The position numbers and the translations under genes were made by a program. This document shows positions 1 to 11,675 of a stretch of DNA of 36,616 bases, piece after piece. How positions within the stretch are numbered: position 1 is the first letter of the stretch; each line of letters starts with the position of its first letter. The notes beneath the pieces are model-generated. The model saw only the letters and a list, made by a program, of their open reading frames with translations. It was not told where the DNA came from and did no database searches. This DNA is from JAJVID01 sp035275345 (lineage in GTDB: Bacteria > Acidobacteriota > Blastocatellia > RBC074). Location of the stretch: assembly GCA_035275345.1 (NCBI GenBank), contig DATEMY010000086.1, positions 1 through 36,616 on the forward strand. Direction: 5' to 3'.

Positions 1-471
<471 letters not shown>

Positions 472-490
472 GACAAATTCATTCAAGTCG

Positions 491-3441
<2,951 letters not shown>

Positions 3442-3445
<4 letters not shown>

Positions 3446-4005
3446 AAGCTGAGCTCGCGGTAGAGCCAGGCTTTAGCTTTGTTCCATTCGCGGATGACGG
3501 TGACTGCAGCGATGCCCAGGACCTCGGCGGTCTCTTCATTACTCAGGCCGCCAAAGAAGCGTAACTCGACGATCCGGCATTTGCGTTCGTCAATCTTGGC
3601 CAGGCTCTCCAACGCGTCGTCGAGCGCAATCAAATCGGCGCCGCGGTCTGCGCCGCCGTCCTGAGCCTCTGCGAGTGAGACCTGAAGAACGCTCTCGCCC
3701 GCGACTCGCGGCCGCTGACGCGCGAAATCAACCAGGATGCGCCGCATCAATTGCGCCGACACTCCGAAGAAATGCGCCCGGTTTTTCCATTCCACATTTT
3801 TCCACTCGATCAATCGCATGTAAGCCTCGTTGACCAGCGCCGTCGGTTGCAACGGATGTCCGGGCCGTTCCTGTCCCATATACCGCCTCGCCAGCTTGTG
3901 TAATTCGGCGTGAACCAGCGGAACCAACTGTTCGAGCGCAGACTGGTCTCCGTCATTCCAGGCGACCAGCATCTGCGTGATTTCATGTGACGAGTGTGTA
4001 GCCAT
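3442..4005 (-). CDS. ECF-type RNA polymerase sigma factor (TIGR02999-like)
   Basis: This 187-residue protein has regions sigma-2 (about 8-95) and sigma-4 (about 130-185). Region 2 contains HPLQPTALVNEAYMRL (50-65) and AHFFGVSAQLMRRILVDFAR, a pattern typical of the sigma-70 ECF subfamily found in Acidobacteriota and Planctomycetota. Region 4 has ERKCRIVELRFFGGLSNEETAEVLGI followed by the recognition-helix segment. The ATG at 4005 is preceded by AGGAG at a short spacing. The stop overlaps the kinase start by 4 bp. The linked kinases and the absence of an anti-sigma gene suggest control by phosphorylation. Thr55 lies where classical ECF factors carry acidic residues and is a candidate site, by analogy with the EcfP/PknT pair of Vibrio parahaemolyticus. 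Confidence 0.95.
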
Positions 4006-4177
4006 AAGGCTCCTAGTGGGTAATGCTGCGGAATTAGCGGCTGGAAATTTACCACATCATGTGTGATTTATGCCGCTATTAAGCGGAGAAATTTTCGAGC
4101 CTTCGACCAAATGCGTCGCGAATCTCAAAAAGTAAGATATCTCTTTGCGGTTGATGTAATTGCGAAAACCGAGTCTC
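4006..4177. promoter_or_regulatory. Upstream region of the sigma/kinase operon with an 11-bp palindrome
   Basis: This gap lies upstream of the sigma gene and downstream of the DUF885 gene, so it should hold the sigma-operon promoter. A perfect 11-bp palindrome (CACATCATGTG) lies at 4053-4063, about 50 bp before the sigma ATG, and could be an operator. No convincing -35/-10 pair was identified. The role is inferred from position only. Confidence 0.3.
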
Positions 4178-5815
4178 TCAGGCGTCGAGCCTGGCCACTT
4201 CATCGTTCAGTCCGAGATACTCCCAACGCAGCAGCGAGATCGGAACGTTTCCGTTCTTCCAAACGTAGTCGTGAAACGCACGAAGGCTGAATTTCGCTCC
4301 GAGCGCCTGCCGCGCGTCAGCCAGAAACTTCGTGATTTGCAGCTTGCCGATTTGATATGTGATGGCCTGTCCGGGCAAGGAAGCGAAGAAAATGGCTTCC
4401 GCCCTCGCGGTTTCATAATCCATCGGCGTCTTAGTCTGTAAATACTCGGTGGCCTCGTCAATCGTGAACAACCCCAGCGCAAGCTTGACGTCGACTTCGA
4501 CACGCAATGCGCGCAACCTCATGAAGTTGTAAATAATCTCGCGCGTCCGCGGGCTGTCGTCAAACAGTCCGGCCTGGAGCGTCATTTCTTCGGCATAAAA
4601 TCCGATGCCCTCATTGGGCCCTGAATCGTAGTAGTGACGGCGGATCGGATTTTCATGCGCCCACGAAAGCGCCATCTGAAAGTAATGCCCCGGCGCGCCC
4701 TCGTGCACGATGAGCGGCCGGGGATCGCGCGCCGATGAAAGCTCGAAATAGCCCAGATCGGGCGAGGGATGAGGGATGTAACGAACGCCATGTTCATCTA
4801 GGCGCGTCGGAGAAGTCAGGTCATCAACGACGCCGAGCGCCGCGAGCGGCTCAACATACGCGGGCAGCGGGAGGTTGCGATAATGCCGCATCCAGTCGGG
4901 CACGGTCAGAATGTTTCTCTCTTCAAGGAATCGCCGGATCTTTTTTTCATCTTCCTCCTCACGCGCCATCTGCGTCGCAGTGTCAGGAAAGAGTGGAAGT
5001 TCGGGCCAGCCTCGCGCTTGTTCTTGCGCAATGGATTCAAACGCCATGGAGCGCTCCCATTCTTGCCTGCCCATCACCAGCAACTGCTCCGGGGTAAACG
5101 GCATTAAGGCGACATGCCGGAGAAAAAAGAGATAGCCGTCACGCCCGACTCCCATCTCCTCTGACATCGCAGGCGTCCGCTCCTCCAACCAGGCGCGCCA
5201 GTCTTCCAAGGCGATGATCGCTTCTTCTGCGGCCTGCTCAATCTGCCCGGCGCTGTGGCCGCTGAGAAGCGGCTTGAGTTCACGCGCGACCTGTGAAAGC
5301 CGCGGGCGCAGGTCACGCAAGAGTTCAAGCGTCACCATGGCGAACGGCTTTACGGCGGCCCGCGCCAGATTCGCCTTTCCATCGTCGAGCAATTTCGGGA
5401 TGCGCCGGAGGCATTTTACGATCTCTTCGCCCCGGGCGTCATCGAAAGGCTGGTTCTTGAGCAGCTCTTCGAAGAGCGCTCCGAGCGTTTGATAAACATA
5501 AAACCTCGGATTGCGTTCCCAGGAGCGCAAAACATCAAGCTCCCAGCGCACGCGCGCCAAAGCCGACCCAATCAATCGATAGTCCACCTGCCGGGAAATC
5601 GGCCAGGCCGAGACATCCATGCTCTCCCAACGTTCGGCGAATCCGGCCAGACTGGCGCGTTGCCCCTCGACACCCTCCATTGACCAATCGGGTTCCCAAC
5701 CGCTCGGACGTTCGATACGCGGAATGTCATCACTCGAGGCTGGTTGATAAAATGCGCGCCATTGCCAGAAGTCGCTCGCAAGTTGATCGAGCTGATCGAG
5801 ATTGCGTGTAGTCAT
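4178..5815 (-). CDS. DUF885 family protein (putative metallohydrolase)
   Basis: This 545-residue protein matches the DUF885 family over its full length. The hallmark is HEGAPGH (371-377), a zinc-site-like motif, followed by NEGIGFYAEEM (401-411), which could supply further acidic ligands, and the C-terminal pattern PGQAITYQIGK. The family is regarded as metal-dependent, peptidase-like hydrolases; the substrate is unknown. No signal peptide or membrane segment is visible, so a cytoplasmic location is likely. The ATG at 5815 has GGAG about 7 bp upstream. It follows in the same direction as the sigma operon, but 172 bp separate them, so it is probably transcribed independently. Confidence 0.9.
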   Translation of the reverse strand: MTTRNLDQLDQLASDFWQWRAFYQPASSDDIPRIERPSGWEPDWSMEGVEGQRASLAGFAERWESMDVSAWPISRQVDYRLIGSALARVRWELDVLRSWERNPRFYVYQTLGALFEELLKNQPFDDARGEEIVKCLRRIPKLLDDGKANLARAAVKPFAMVTLELLRDLRPRLSQVARELKPLLSGHSAGQIEQAAEEAIIALEDWRAWLEERTPAMSEEMGVGRDGYLFFLRHVALMPFTPEQLLVMGRQEWERSMAFESIAQEQARGWPELPLFPDTATQMAREEEDEKKIRRFLEERNILTVPDWMRHYRNLPLPAYVEPLAALGVVDDLTSPTRLDEHGVRYIPHPSPDLGYFELSSARDPRPLIVHEGAPGHYFQMALSWAHENPIRRHYYDSGPNEGIGFYAEEMTLQAGLFDDSPRTREIIYNFMRLRALRVEVDVKLALGLFTIDEATEYLQTKTPMDYETARAEAIFFASLPGQAITYQIGKLQITKFLADARQALGAKFSLRAFHDYVWKNGNVPISLLRWEYLGLNDEVARLDA

Positions 5816-5837
5816 AATCGCTCCACCAAAATTCGTA

Positions 5838-5932
5838 GGACAGTAGCGACCACGGACCTGTACCTAACACATAAATTCGACTTATCAGTTACTATTCGTT
5901 GGAGCCGTGAAATATCGTGGTTCCTACTGTCC
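5838..5932. repeat. Inverted repeat, 17-bp arms
   Basis: The left arm GGACAGTAGCGACCACG (5838-5854) pairs with the right arm CGTGGTTCCTACTGTCC (5916-5932) at 15 of 17 positions, across a 61-bp spacer. It lies just upstream of the DUF885 start. It may be a remnant of a small mobile element or a regulatory pair. No transposase is nearby. Confidence 0.6.
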
Positions 5933-6078
5933 CGATGTCAGATGTTTAGATTTTTGATTCTACGATAAATGCGCGCCATAGAAAGCGCAAAACTATACAG
6001 GCGCTGAATTATTGGCGGGAATAACGGAATGTAATACCTGGGCAGGCTTTCTGGACTAACTCATATTTCGAGGTGGTC

Positions 6079-6120
6079 TGCGGCGCAATAGACTGTCCCC
6101 ACAACAGTTGTTGCGCCGCA
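6079..6120. repeat. Inverted repeat, perfect 10-bp GC-rich arms
   Basis: TGCGGCGCAA (6079-6088) and TTGCGCCGCA (6111-6120) are perfect reverse complements with a 22-bp loop that itself holds CAACAGTTGTTG. It lies about 150 bp beyond the stop of the WD40 kinase gene. No T-run follows on either strand, so it is not called a terminator. Confidence 0.6.
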
Positions 6121-6272
6121 GGCTCCTTAGCAGGCTGCGGACGCGATAAAAACTATCGGACTTTTCACCCTGCCTGCTTATAATGCGTATAAAAGCGACA
6201 AAACAGCTCACTTTTGATGGAGTTTTTTTGAAAGGCCGTCGGAGCAGGTAAATCATCAAACAGGCCTGACGA

Positions 6273-9200
6273 TCATTTCTCCCCCTCCGCCCGAACTTCA
6301 CCCGCAGAAGCAGTCCGCCATAACCGAGCAGTCCTATCTTTGCTGCCCGAAACCAACAATCGCCCGTCAGGTGAAAACGTCAGAGACGAAACACGTCCTG
6401 TATGCCCCTTGAGCGCAAGCAATTCCAACCCAGTTTCGACATCCCAGAGGCGAACGGTTTGATCTTCGCCAGCCGATGCCAGGCGCATTCCGTCAGGCGA
6501 GAATGCGATGGCGCTCAGTTTGCCGCTGTGCCCCCGGAGCAAATGTATCTCGCTGCCATTGAAAGCGTCTATGAGCTTCACGAAATGATTGTCGCCGGTT
6601 GCGATTAACCTTCCGTCAGGCGAAAACTTCGCTGGCGCGCGAGATTCGAATTCCAACAGTTGCGATCCACTCTTCACATCCCAAACCATCGCCCGGTCAT
6701 CAAGCCCTTCAGAGACCAGCCTGGCGCCGTCTTGAGAGAAGCTTACTGTCCTCACGGAGTTGGTGTGCCCTTTCAGTGTCAACCGTTCCTGCCTCGCGCT
6801 CAGATCCCAGAGCTTGATCTGTCGGTCCTCGCTGCCAGTGGCCAGCGTTTTGCCATCGGGGGAAAAGGCGGCTGACGTGACATACCGGGTATGTCCTTTC
6901 AGCGAGGCGATTATTTGCCCTGCGACGGCGTCGCGTAATTCGACGACCGGTTCCTTCTCCGTCGTTTCGCCAGTGACGGCGATCAACTTTCCATCCGGTG
7001 AGAATGCAACGCTCTTGAAAGAATATTCGGGATCGCTGACGACAATGAGCGATTTGCCTGTCGTTAGATTCCACATCGTTACTGCGCCGAGGGCGTCAAT
7101 TGTGACAATCGAAGACCCGTCCGGAGCCATAGCAATAGAGTTGATGTCGCTATTAGAATGCCGGGCAACGATAGACGTCGCGTCGAGCTTCTTAAGATCA
7201 TAGGTTCTGGTCGAATCGCCGGTTGTGCAGAATACAGTGGTCGTTGAAGCATCCGGCGCAAAGGCCAACACGCCAATCTCGAACTCGCAATCGACTCTGG
7301 CGATCTCCTGTCCTGTCTCCTTATCCCAAAATCTCAATCTGCGATCCTGCCCTGCCGAGGCGATGGATTTGCCGTCCGGCGCGAACCCGACGGACCAAAC
7401 AAGTCCCACGTGTCCTTCATAAGACTGACGTAATTCCCGGCTGGCTACATCCCAGAGGCGAACAAATCCGTTCCGCGCTCCCGCGGCCAATAACTTTCCA
7501 TCATTGGAAAATGTAAGATTGAGAATATCAGCGGAACTGCCGCGAAGATTAGCGGACAGATTAAATGTTTCGACATCCAACAACCGGACAGCCAGGTCCC
7601 CTGTGCCGCCAATCGCCAGAGTCTTGCCGTCAGGAGAGAACTGAACTGTCCTTACCCATTTTCCAGCGAAGTCGAACTTATGCAGCAACTCCGCCGAATC
7701 CGTTCTCCACAATTTGGCGGTGGCGTCATCGCCACCGGTAGCCAGCATCATGCCGTCAGGAGACAGCGCCACCGTACGTAATCGCGTGTCGCCATGGGCG
7801 AGTTTTTCAAAGACATTTCGATGGGAGGCGATCTCCCAAACTTTTGCCAATCCCCTTTCTCCGACTGCCGCAAGTCTTTTTCCGTCTCGTGACAGAGCCA
7901 GGCCGAGTACGGGCTCTTGAAGATCGGCGAAGACGCCTTCCCTTAGAGAAGCGCCGACATCCCAGATTTCTATCTTTCCGCTCTCCAATGCGATAAAGAG
8001 TTTCTTCCCATCAGGTGTGATGGCCAGTTCGCCAGCGGTGGCTGAATGCTGCAGCCTCACCCGTTCGATGTGCAGCGCCTTCCAGAGGAAATTCCATTCG
8101 AAGCCACGCCAGCGGTCGTCCCACAGGGGATCGGGGCGCGCCTGATATCGGTCAATCAGTTCGCGGGCGCGTTCCAGGTTTCGATCCACCAGGTCCTGAC
8201 CCGCCTGCCGCATGTCGGCCGCATACAACAAGCGAAGCTGCCAGCGCGCCTGCGCCTCCGCAATGCGCGCTTCCCGCACTAAGTAAACAATGGCGCCCAG
8301 AAGCGTCAGCAAAACTAACGTGGCGGCGGCCACGCCCGTTTTATGCCGCCGAACATACCTGGTCGTGAGATAGATCAATGTGCCCTTGCGGGCGACGACC
8401 GGATTACCAGTCATATGCCTGGCGATGTCTTCGCTGAATTCGCTGGCCGAACGATATCGACTATGAGGCTCCTTGCGCAGAGCTTTCATCACGATGTCAT
8501 CCAAATCGCCCTGCAGTCGATCGCGCAAGCGCTCCGGTTTGCCTTCGCGCGTTTCGCTGACAAGTTGAGGCGAATGTGTGATCCCCATCCGGCCATCTTT
8601 GCCGGCGGCCTCGACCGTTCGACTGACGACGACGCTGGGCGGCGGCGGCTCTTCCTCGCCGATCACCTGCGCGGCTTCGTGCGGCGTCCGGCTCTTTATT
8701 CGATAAGGCCGATGGCCGGTGAGCAGTTCGTAAAGCACGACGCCGAGCGAGTAGACATCGCTGGCGGTCGTGATGTTTCCACCGCAGGCCTGTTCGGGAC
8801 TGGCATATTCCGGCGTCATGGCATGAAATCCGGTTTGCGAAGGCGGCGAATCTTCAATTCCCAACAAAGCCGGATCGAGCAACTTGGCGATGCCGAAATC
8901 GAGCAGCTTTACAGTCTCGCCGTGGGGCATCCCATTGCCGGCGTCTCCACCACCGGTAACCCCGCCGCCGGTAACCCCGCCGTCGGTAACGAGGATATTG
9001 CTCGGTTTTAAATCGCGGTGGACGATCAGGTTGTCGTGGGCATACTGCACAGCCGCGCAGATTTGCTGGAACAGCTTTAATCTTGCGGTGATCGAAAGTT
9101 TGCGCGAGTCGCAGAATTCTGTGATCGGCTCGCCTTCAATATATTCCATCACGAAATATTGACAGCCGTCTTCGGTCACGCCGCCGTCGAACAGGCGGGC

Positions 9201-9635
9201 GATGTTCAGGTGGTCGAGCGTGGCCAGAATGCGGCGCTCCTGGCGAAAACGGCGCTCGACCTCGCCGGTCATCAAACTCGGCCAGACCAACTTGACGGCG
9301 ACCTGTTTGCGGTAAACATCATCGGCGCGCTCGGCCAGATAGACCACGCTCATCCCGCCACGCCCGATCTCGCGCACGATCCGATACGGTCCGATCATTC
9401 GACCGGCGGCCTTTCGGCTTTCATCGGCAAGGACCACGGCTGATGCGTTGATGCCCAACGGCTTTTCCAGAAAGTCGGCGGCTTCAAGGTGGTCGCGCAA
9501 CATCTTGATAACCCTGCTGTGAATCTGATCGTCTCCATCAGACTTCGAAGCCAGAAACGCCGCTCGCGCCGGAGCCTCCAACTCCAGCGCTTCCTCAAAC
9601 AGGTTTCTGACCTTTCGCCACTGCTCCGCAGTCAT
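6273..9635 (-). CDS. Membrane Ser/Thr protein kinase with 14 WD40 repeats
   Basis: This 1,120-residue protein has a helical leader (1-75), a kinase domain (about 82-410), a membrane segment (about 433-453) and about 14 WD40 repeats (roughly 530-1112) of the form GHxxxVxxVxFSPDGKxLAxGxxDxxxxLWD, enough for two seven-bladed propellers. Catalytic motifs are GRGGMSVVYLAE (91-102), K115, HRDLKPSN (206-213), DFG (246-248) and MTPEYASPEQ (273-282). About 18 extra residues, rich in Gly, Val and Thr, lie between HRD and DFG, encoded by a 15-bp repeat. The start at 9635 has GGAGG about 14 bp upstream. An ECF sigma factor is divergently transcribed from the same intergenic region, so the two are probably functional partners. 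The propellers are predicted to be outside the cytoplasmic membrane. Confidence 0.95.
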   Translation of the reverse strand: MTAEQWRKVRNLFEEALELEAPARAAFLASKSDGDDQIHSRVIKMLRDHLEAADFLEKPLGINASAVVLADESRKAAGRMIGPYRIVREIGRGGMSVVYLAERADDVYRKQVAVKLVWPSLMTGEVERRFRQERRILATLDHLNIARLFDGGVTEDGCQYFVMEYIEGEPITEFCDSRKLSITARLKLFQQICAAVQYAHDNLIVHRDLKPSNILVTDGGVTGGGVTGGGDAGNGMPHGETVKLLDFGIAKLLDPALLGIEDSPPSQTGFHAMTPEYASPEQACGGNITTASDVYSLGVVLYELLTGHRPYRIKSRTPHEAAQVIGEEEPPPPSVVVSRTVEAAGKDGRMGITHSPQLVSETREGKPERLRDRLQGDLDDIVMKALRKEPHSRYRSASEFSEDIARHMTGNPVVARKGTLIYLTTRYVRRHKTGVAAATLVLLTLLGAIVYLVREARIAEAQARWQLRLLYAADMRQAGQDLVDRNLERARELIDRYQARPDPLWDDRWRGFEWNFLWKALHIERVRLQHSATAGELAITPDGKKLFIALESGKIEIWDVGASLREGVFADLQEPVLGLALSRDGKRLAAVGERGLAKVWEIASHRNVFEKLAHGDTRLRTVALSPDGMMLATGGDDATAKLWRTDSAELLHKFDFAGKWVRTVQFSPDGKTLAIGGTGDLAVRLLDVETFNLSANLRGSSADILNLTFSNDGKLLAAGARNGFVRLWDVASRELRQSYEGHVGLVWSVGFAPDGKSIASAGQDRRLRFWDKETGQEIARVDCEFEIGVLAFAPDASTTTVFCTTGDSTRTYDLKKLDATSIVARHSNSDINSIAMAPDGSSIVTIDALGAVTMWNLTTGKSLIVVSDPEYSFKSVAFSPDGKLIAVTGETTEKEPVVELRDAVAGQIIASLKGHTRYVTSAAFSPDGKTLATGSEDRQIKLWDLSARQERLTLKGHTNSVRTVSFSQDGARLVSEGLDDRAMVWDVKSGSQLLEFESRAPAKFSPDGRLIATGDNHFVKLIDAFNGSEIHLLRGHSGKLSAIAFSPDGMRLASAGEDQTVRLWDVETGLELLALKGHTGRVSSLTFSPDGRLLVSGSKDRTARLWRTASAGEVRAEGEK
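8953..8994. repeat. 15-bp tandem repeat inside the WD40 kinase gene
   Basis: The unit CCGGTAACCCCGCCG occurs twice exactly (8953-8967, 8968-8982), followed by a partial third copy that begins with TCGGTAACG. On the minus strand it encodes the repeated residues GGVTG in the kinase domain between the catalytic loop and DFG. It keeps the reading frame and looks like a recent slippage expansion. Confidence 0.85.
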
Positions 9636-9761
9636 GATGTTTTTTTTGCCTCCATTCGTACATAATGCGCAGCGCTAGGTGAAAATAGCTCATCCGAGCG
9701 AAGAAATATTTTGAGTCTTTTCTTTAGACCAGAAGCTTCCAAACATCCAGGAGAATTTGCA
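9636..9761. promoter_or_regulatory. Divergent promoter region between WD40 kinase and second sigma factor
   Basis: The 126-bp gap separates two divergently transcribed genes and must hold both promoters. It is AT-richer than the genes, and AGGAG at 9749-9753 is the ribosome binding site of the sigma gene. No confident -35/-10 pair was assigned. Confidence 0.5.
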
Positions 9762-10325
9762 ATGGCGCCACTAACCTCAGTCACATTCACCACGCTTTTT
9801 AAAAAGTGGCGCAGTGGCGATCGGGAAGCTGGCGAAGAGCTCTTCCGAATGATCTATCAGGATTTATTGCGTCTGGCGCAGAGTTATCTCAATGGAGATC
9901 GCGCCGGGCGGGTCATTCAGGCGACAACTCTGGTGCATGAGGCTTACCTGCGATTGTTCGGGAAAGATCACATAGATGTATGCTGCCGGGGACATTTCTT
10001 CGCCGTCGCCACCAGACAAATGCGCCGCATTCTGATTGATCTTTCGCGCAAGAAGGGCGCGGCATTAATCACTCATCGTCTCGACAGTCTTCTGCCTGAA
10101 GATCTAGCCCGAACTCAGGAGTCGACCGATGTAGACCTGATCGCGCTGGACCAGGCTCTCGACGAGCTTGAAAAGATTGACGAGAGAGCCTGTCGCGTGG
10201 TCGAGCTACGTTATATCGGCGGATTGACCGAGAAAGAGGTCGCCGAAATCCTGGAAATTTCCGTAGCCACCCTAAAACGCGATTGGACCTTCGCCAAGAC
10301 ATGGCTGTATGGACGATTGCGCTAA
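9762..10325 (+). CDS. ECF-type RNA polymerase sigma factor (second copy)
   Basis: The ATG at 9762 is preceded by AGGAG (9749-9753) at 8 bp, and it gives 187 residues, the same length as the first sigma factor. The open frame extends to an upstream start at 9711, which lacks such a site. Region 2 has VIQATTLVHEAYLRLF (51-66) and GHFFAVATRQMRRILIDLSR. Region 4 has DERACRVVELRYIGGLTEKEVAEILEI, then TLKRDWTFAKTWLYGRL. It belongs to the same subfamily as the sigma factor at 3442-4005, and Thr55 aligns with Thr55 there. The divergent WD40 kinase is the likely partner. No anti-sigma gene is visible. Confidence 0.95.
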   Translation: MAPLTSVTFTTLFKKWRSGDREAGEELFRMIYQDLLRLAQSYLNGDRAGRVIQATTLVHEAYLRLFGKDHIDVCCRGHFFAVATRQMRRILIDLSRKKGAALITHRLDSLLPEDLARTQESTDVDLIALDQALDELEKIDERACRVVELRYIGGLTEKEVAEILEISVATLKRDWTFAKTWLYGRLR

Positions 10326-10378
10326 ACTCATAACAATCGAAAGGCCATTGGCATTACGTTCGTGAGCCGAGGATGAGG

Positions 10379-10486
10379 AGAGAGAGTACGGAAAAGACGG
10401 AAATAACAGAACAGACGGAAATTCTTAGAGTCTTTCTAGTCTTTTTCCGTTTGTCCTGTTATTTCCGTCTTTTCCGTACTCTCTCT
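10379..10486. repeat. Long near-perfect palindrome, 43-bp arms (CGGAAA-rich)
   Basis: The arms 10379-10421 and 10444-10486 are reverse complements with only two mismatches, separated by 22 bp. Each arm is built of short GGAAAAGACGGAAATAACAG-like segments. It fills most of the gap between the sigma factor and the oxidoreductase gene and could fold into a very stable hairpin. No T-run follows, so it is not a classical terminator. A related hairpin lies at 18273-18331. Confidence 0.9.
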
Positions 10487-10540
10487 TCCTGCCTTCTTAT
10501 ATCACTAACTTTCCGCCCTAGATCGAAAGGCTAATTTCTA

Positions 10541-11512
10541 ATGAAAGCTTGGCGCGTTAATGAATGGTGCGAACCTGATCAAATGGAATTCGCCGATATT
10601 CCCATTCCCGAACCTAAACCTGGCGAGATACGGATTAAAAACAGCGCCGCCGCGCTCAACTTCTTCGACATCCTGATGATTCAGGGAAAATACCAGTCCA
10701 AACCGCCGCGCCCATTCACACCCGGCTCCGAAGTCGCGGGCGTCGTTGACGCCGTGGGCGATGGGGAATTCAAAGTCGGCGACCGCGTCCAGGCGATGGC
10801 TACGGGTGGAACGTATTGCGAATATTCAATCGCTCCTTCCAGCAAGGCTTTTCGAATTCCCGACGCAATGAGCTTTGAAGAGGCCGCGGCGATGATCGTA
10901 ATTTATCAAACCTCGTACTTCGCGCTCACGCATCGCACGACGATCAAACCGGAAGAATGGCTATTGGTTCATGCGGGCGCTGGCGGCGTCGGATCCTCCG
11001 CAATCCAGATCGGCCGCTCCCTGGGCGCCCGAGTCATCGCCACCGCAAGCAGCGATGAGAAGCTTCAATTCTGTCTGTCACAAGGCGCTCAGCATGCTCT
11101 AAGTTATAGCGATGCAGGCTGGGTCGATCAGGTCAAGCAGATCACGGGCGGGCGCGGAGCCGATGTGATTTATGATCCGGTAGGCGGCGAAATCTTCGAG
11201 CTTTCGACCAAATGCGTCGCGCCGGAAGGCCGACTGCTAGTCATCGGATTCGCTGGCGGAACGATTCCATCAATCACAGCCAATCGCATCCTGCTCAAAA
11301 ATATGTCGGTCGTCGGCGTTTACTGGGGAGGCTTTCTAGAGCATTACCCTGAGTTTATGAGCCGGGCGCAGGATGCGTTGTTCACGATGTACGAAGCCGG
11401 GCAGATCAAGCCCATCGTGTCCCAGACATTTTCACTCCCTGACGCGGTCGAGGCTTTGAACGCGCTGGCGACGAGAAAAACAGTTGGGAAAGTCGTATTG
11501 AAAGTTCATTAA
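10541..11512 (+). CDS. Zinc-independent NADPH:quinone oxidoreductase-like protein (MDR superfamily)
   Basis: This 323-residue protein is a medium-chain dehydrogenase/reductase of the quinone oxidoreductase type. The N-terminal GroES-like domain contains NSAAALNFFDILMIQGKY (34-51) and PGSEVAGVVDAVG (61-73). The nucleotide-binding domain has the Rossmann motif GAGGVGSSAIQIG (146-158), followed by ARVIATASS. No zinc-binding cysteine cluster is seen. Such enzymes reduce quinones or activated alkenes with NADPH; some relatives are acyl-CoA reductases, so the substrate is open. The ATG at 10541 follows a weak AAAGG. It stands alone between the palindrome and the hybrid kinase. Confidence 0.9.
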   Translation: MKAWRVNEWCEPDQMEFADIPIPEPKPGEIRIKNSAAALNFFDILMIQGKYQSKPPRPFTPGSEVAGVVDAVGDGEFKVGDRVQAMATGGTYCEYSIAPSSKAFRIPDAMSFEEAAAMIVIYQTSYFALTHRTTIKPEEWLLVHAGAGGVGSSAIQIGRSLGARVIATASSDEKLQFCLSQGAQHALSYSDAGWVDQVKQITGGRGADVIYDPVGGEIFELSTKCVAPEGRLLVIGFAGGTIPSITANRILLKNMSVVGVYWGGFLEHYPEFMSRAQDALFTMYEAGQIKPIVSQTFSLPDAVEALNALATRKTVGKVVLKVH

Positions 11513-11675
11513 AGCGCTGACGCTAATTGAGAGATACAATTCGAAACTATTTATCCATCTCATCTGAAAAGCCATTTATTGATTGAGAAATTTTAGAACC
11601 GCGCATAGACGAACTGTGGCTCACGTGTAAACATCATATCTTGCATGACGGGTGAAGGGGGGGGGTGGTTACGCG

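Larger units (their letters stand above)
5816..6272. other. 457-bp intergenic region with two inverted repeats
   Basis: No protein gene with a convincing start is visible. The gap should hold the DUF885 promoter (right of 5815) and the transcript end of the WD40 kinase (left of 6273). It contains two separate inverted repeats (5838-5932 and 6079-6120). Between the second repeat and the kinase stop there is a small stem near 6147-6161 (CGATAG/CTATCG type) and T-rich stretches. None is a textbook terminator. Confidence 0.5.

Noticed and set aside
10379..10486. Rho-independent terminator for the second sigma factor
   Set aside because: The hairpin is far longer than usual and no T-run follows the stem; a repeat element fits better.
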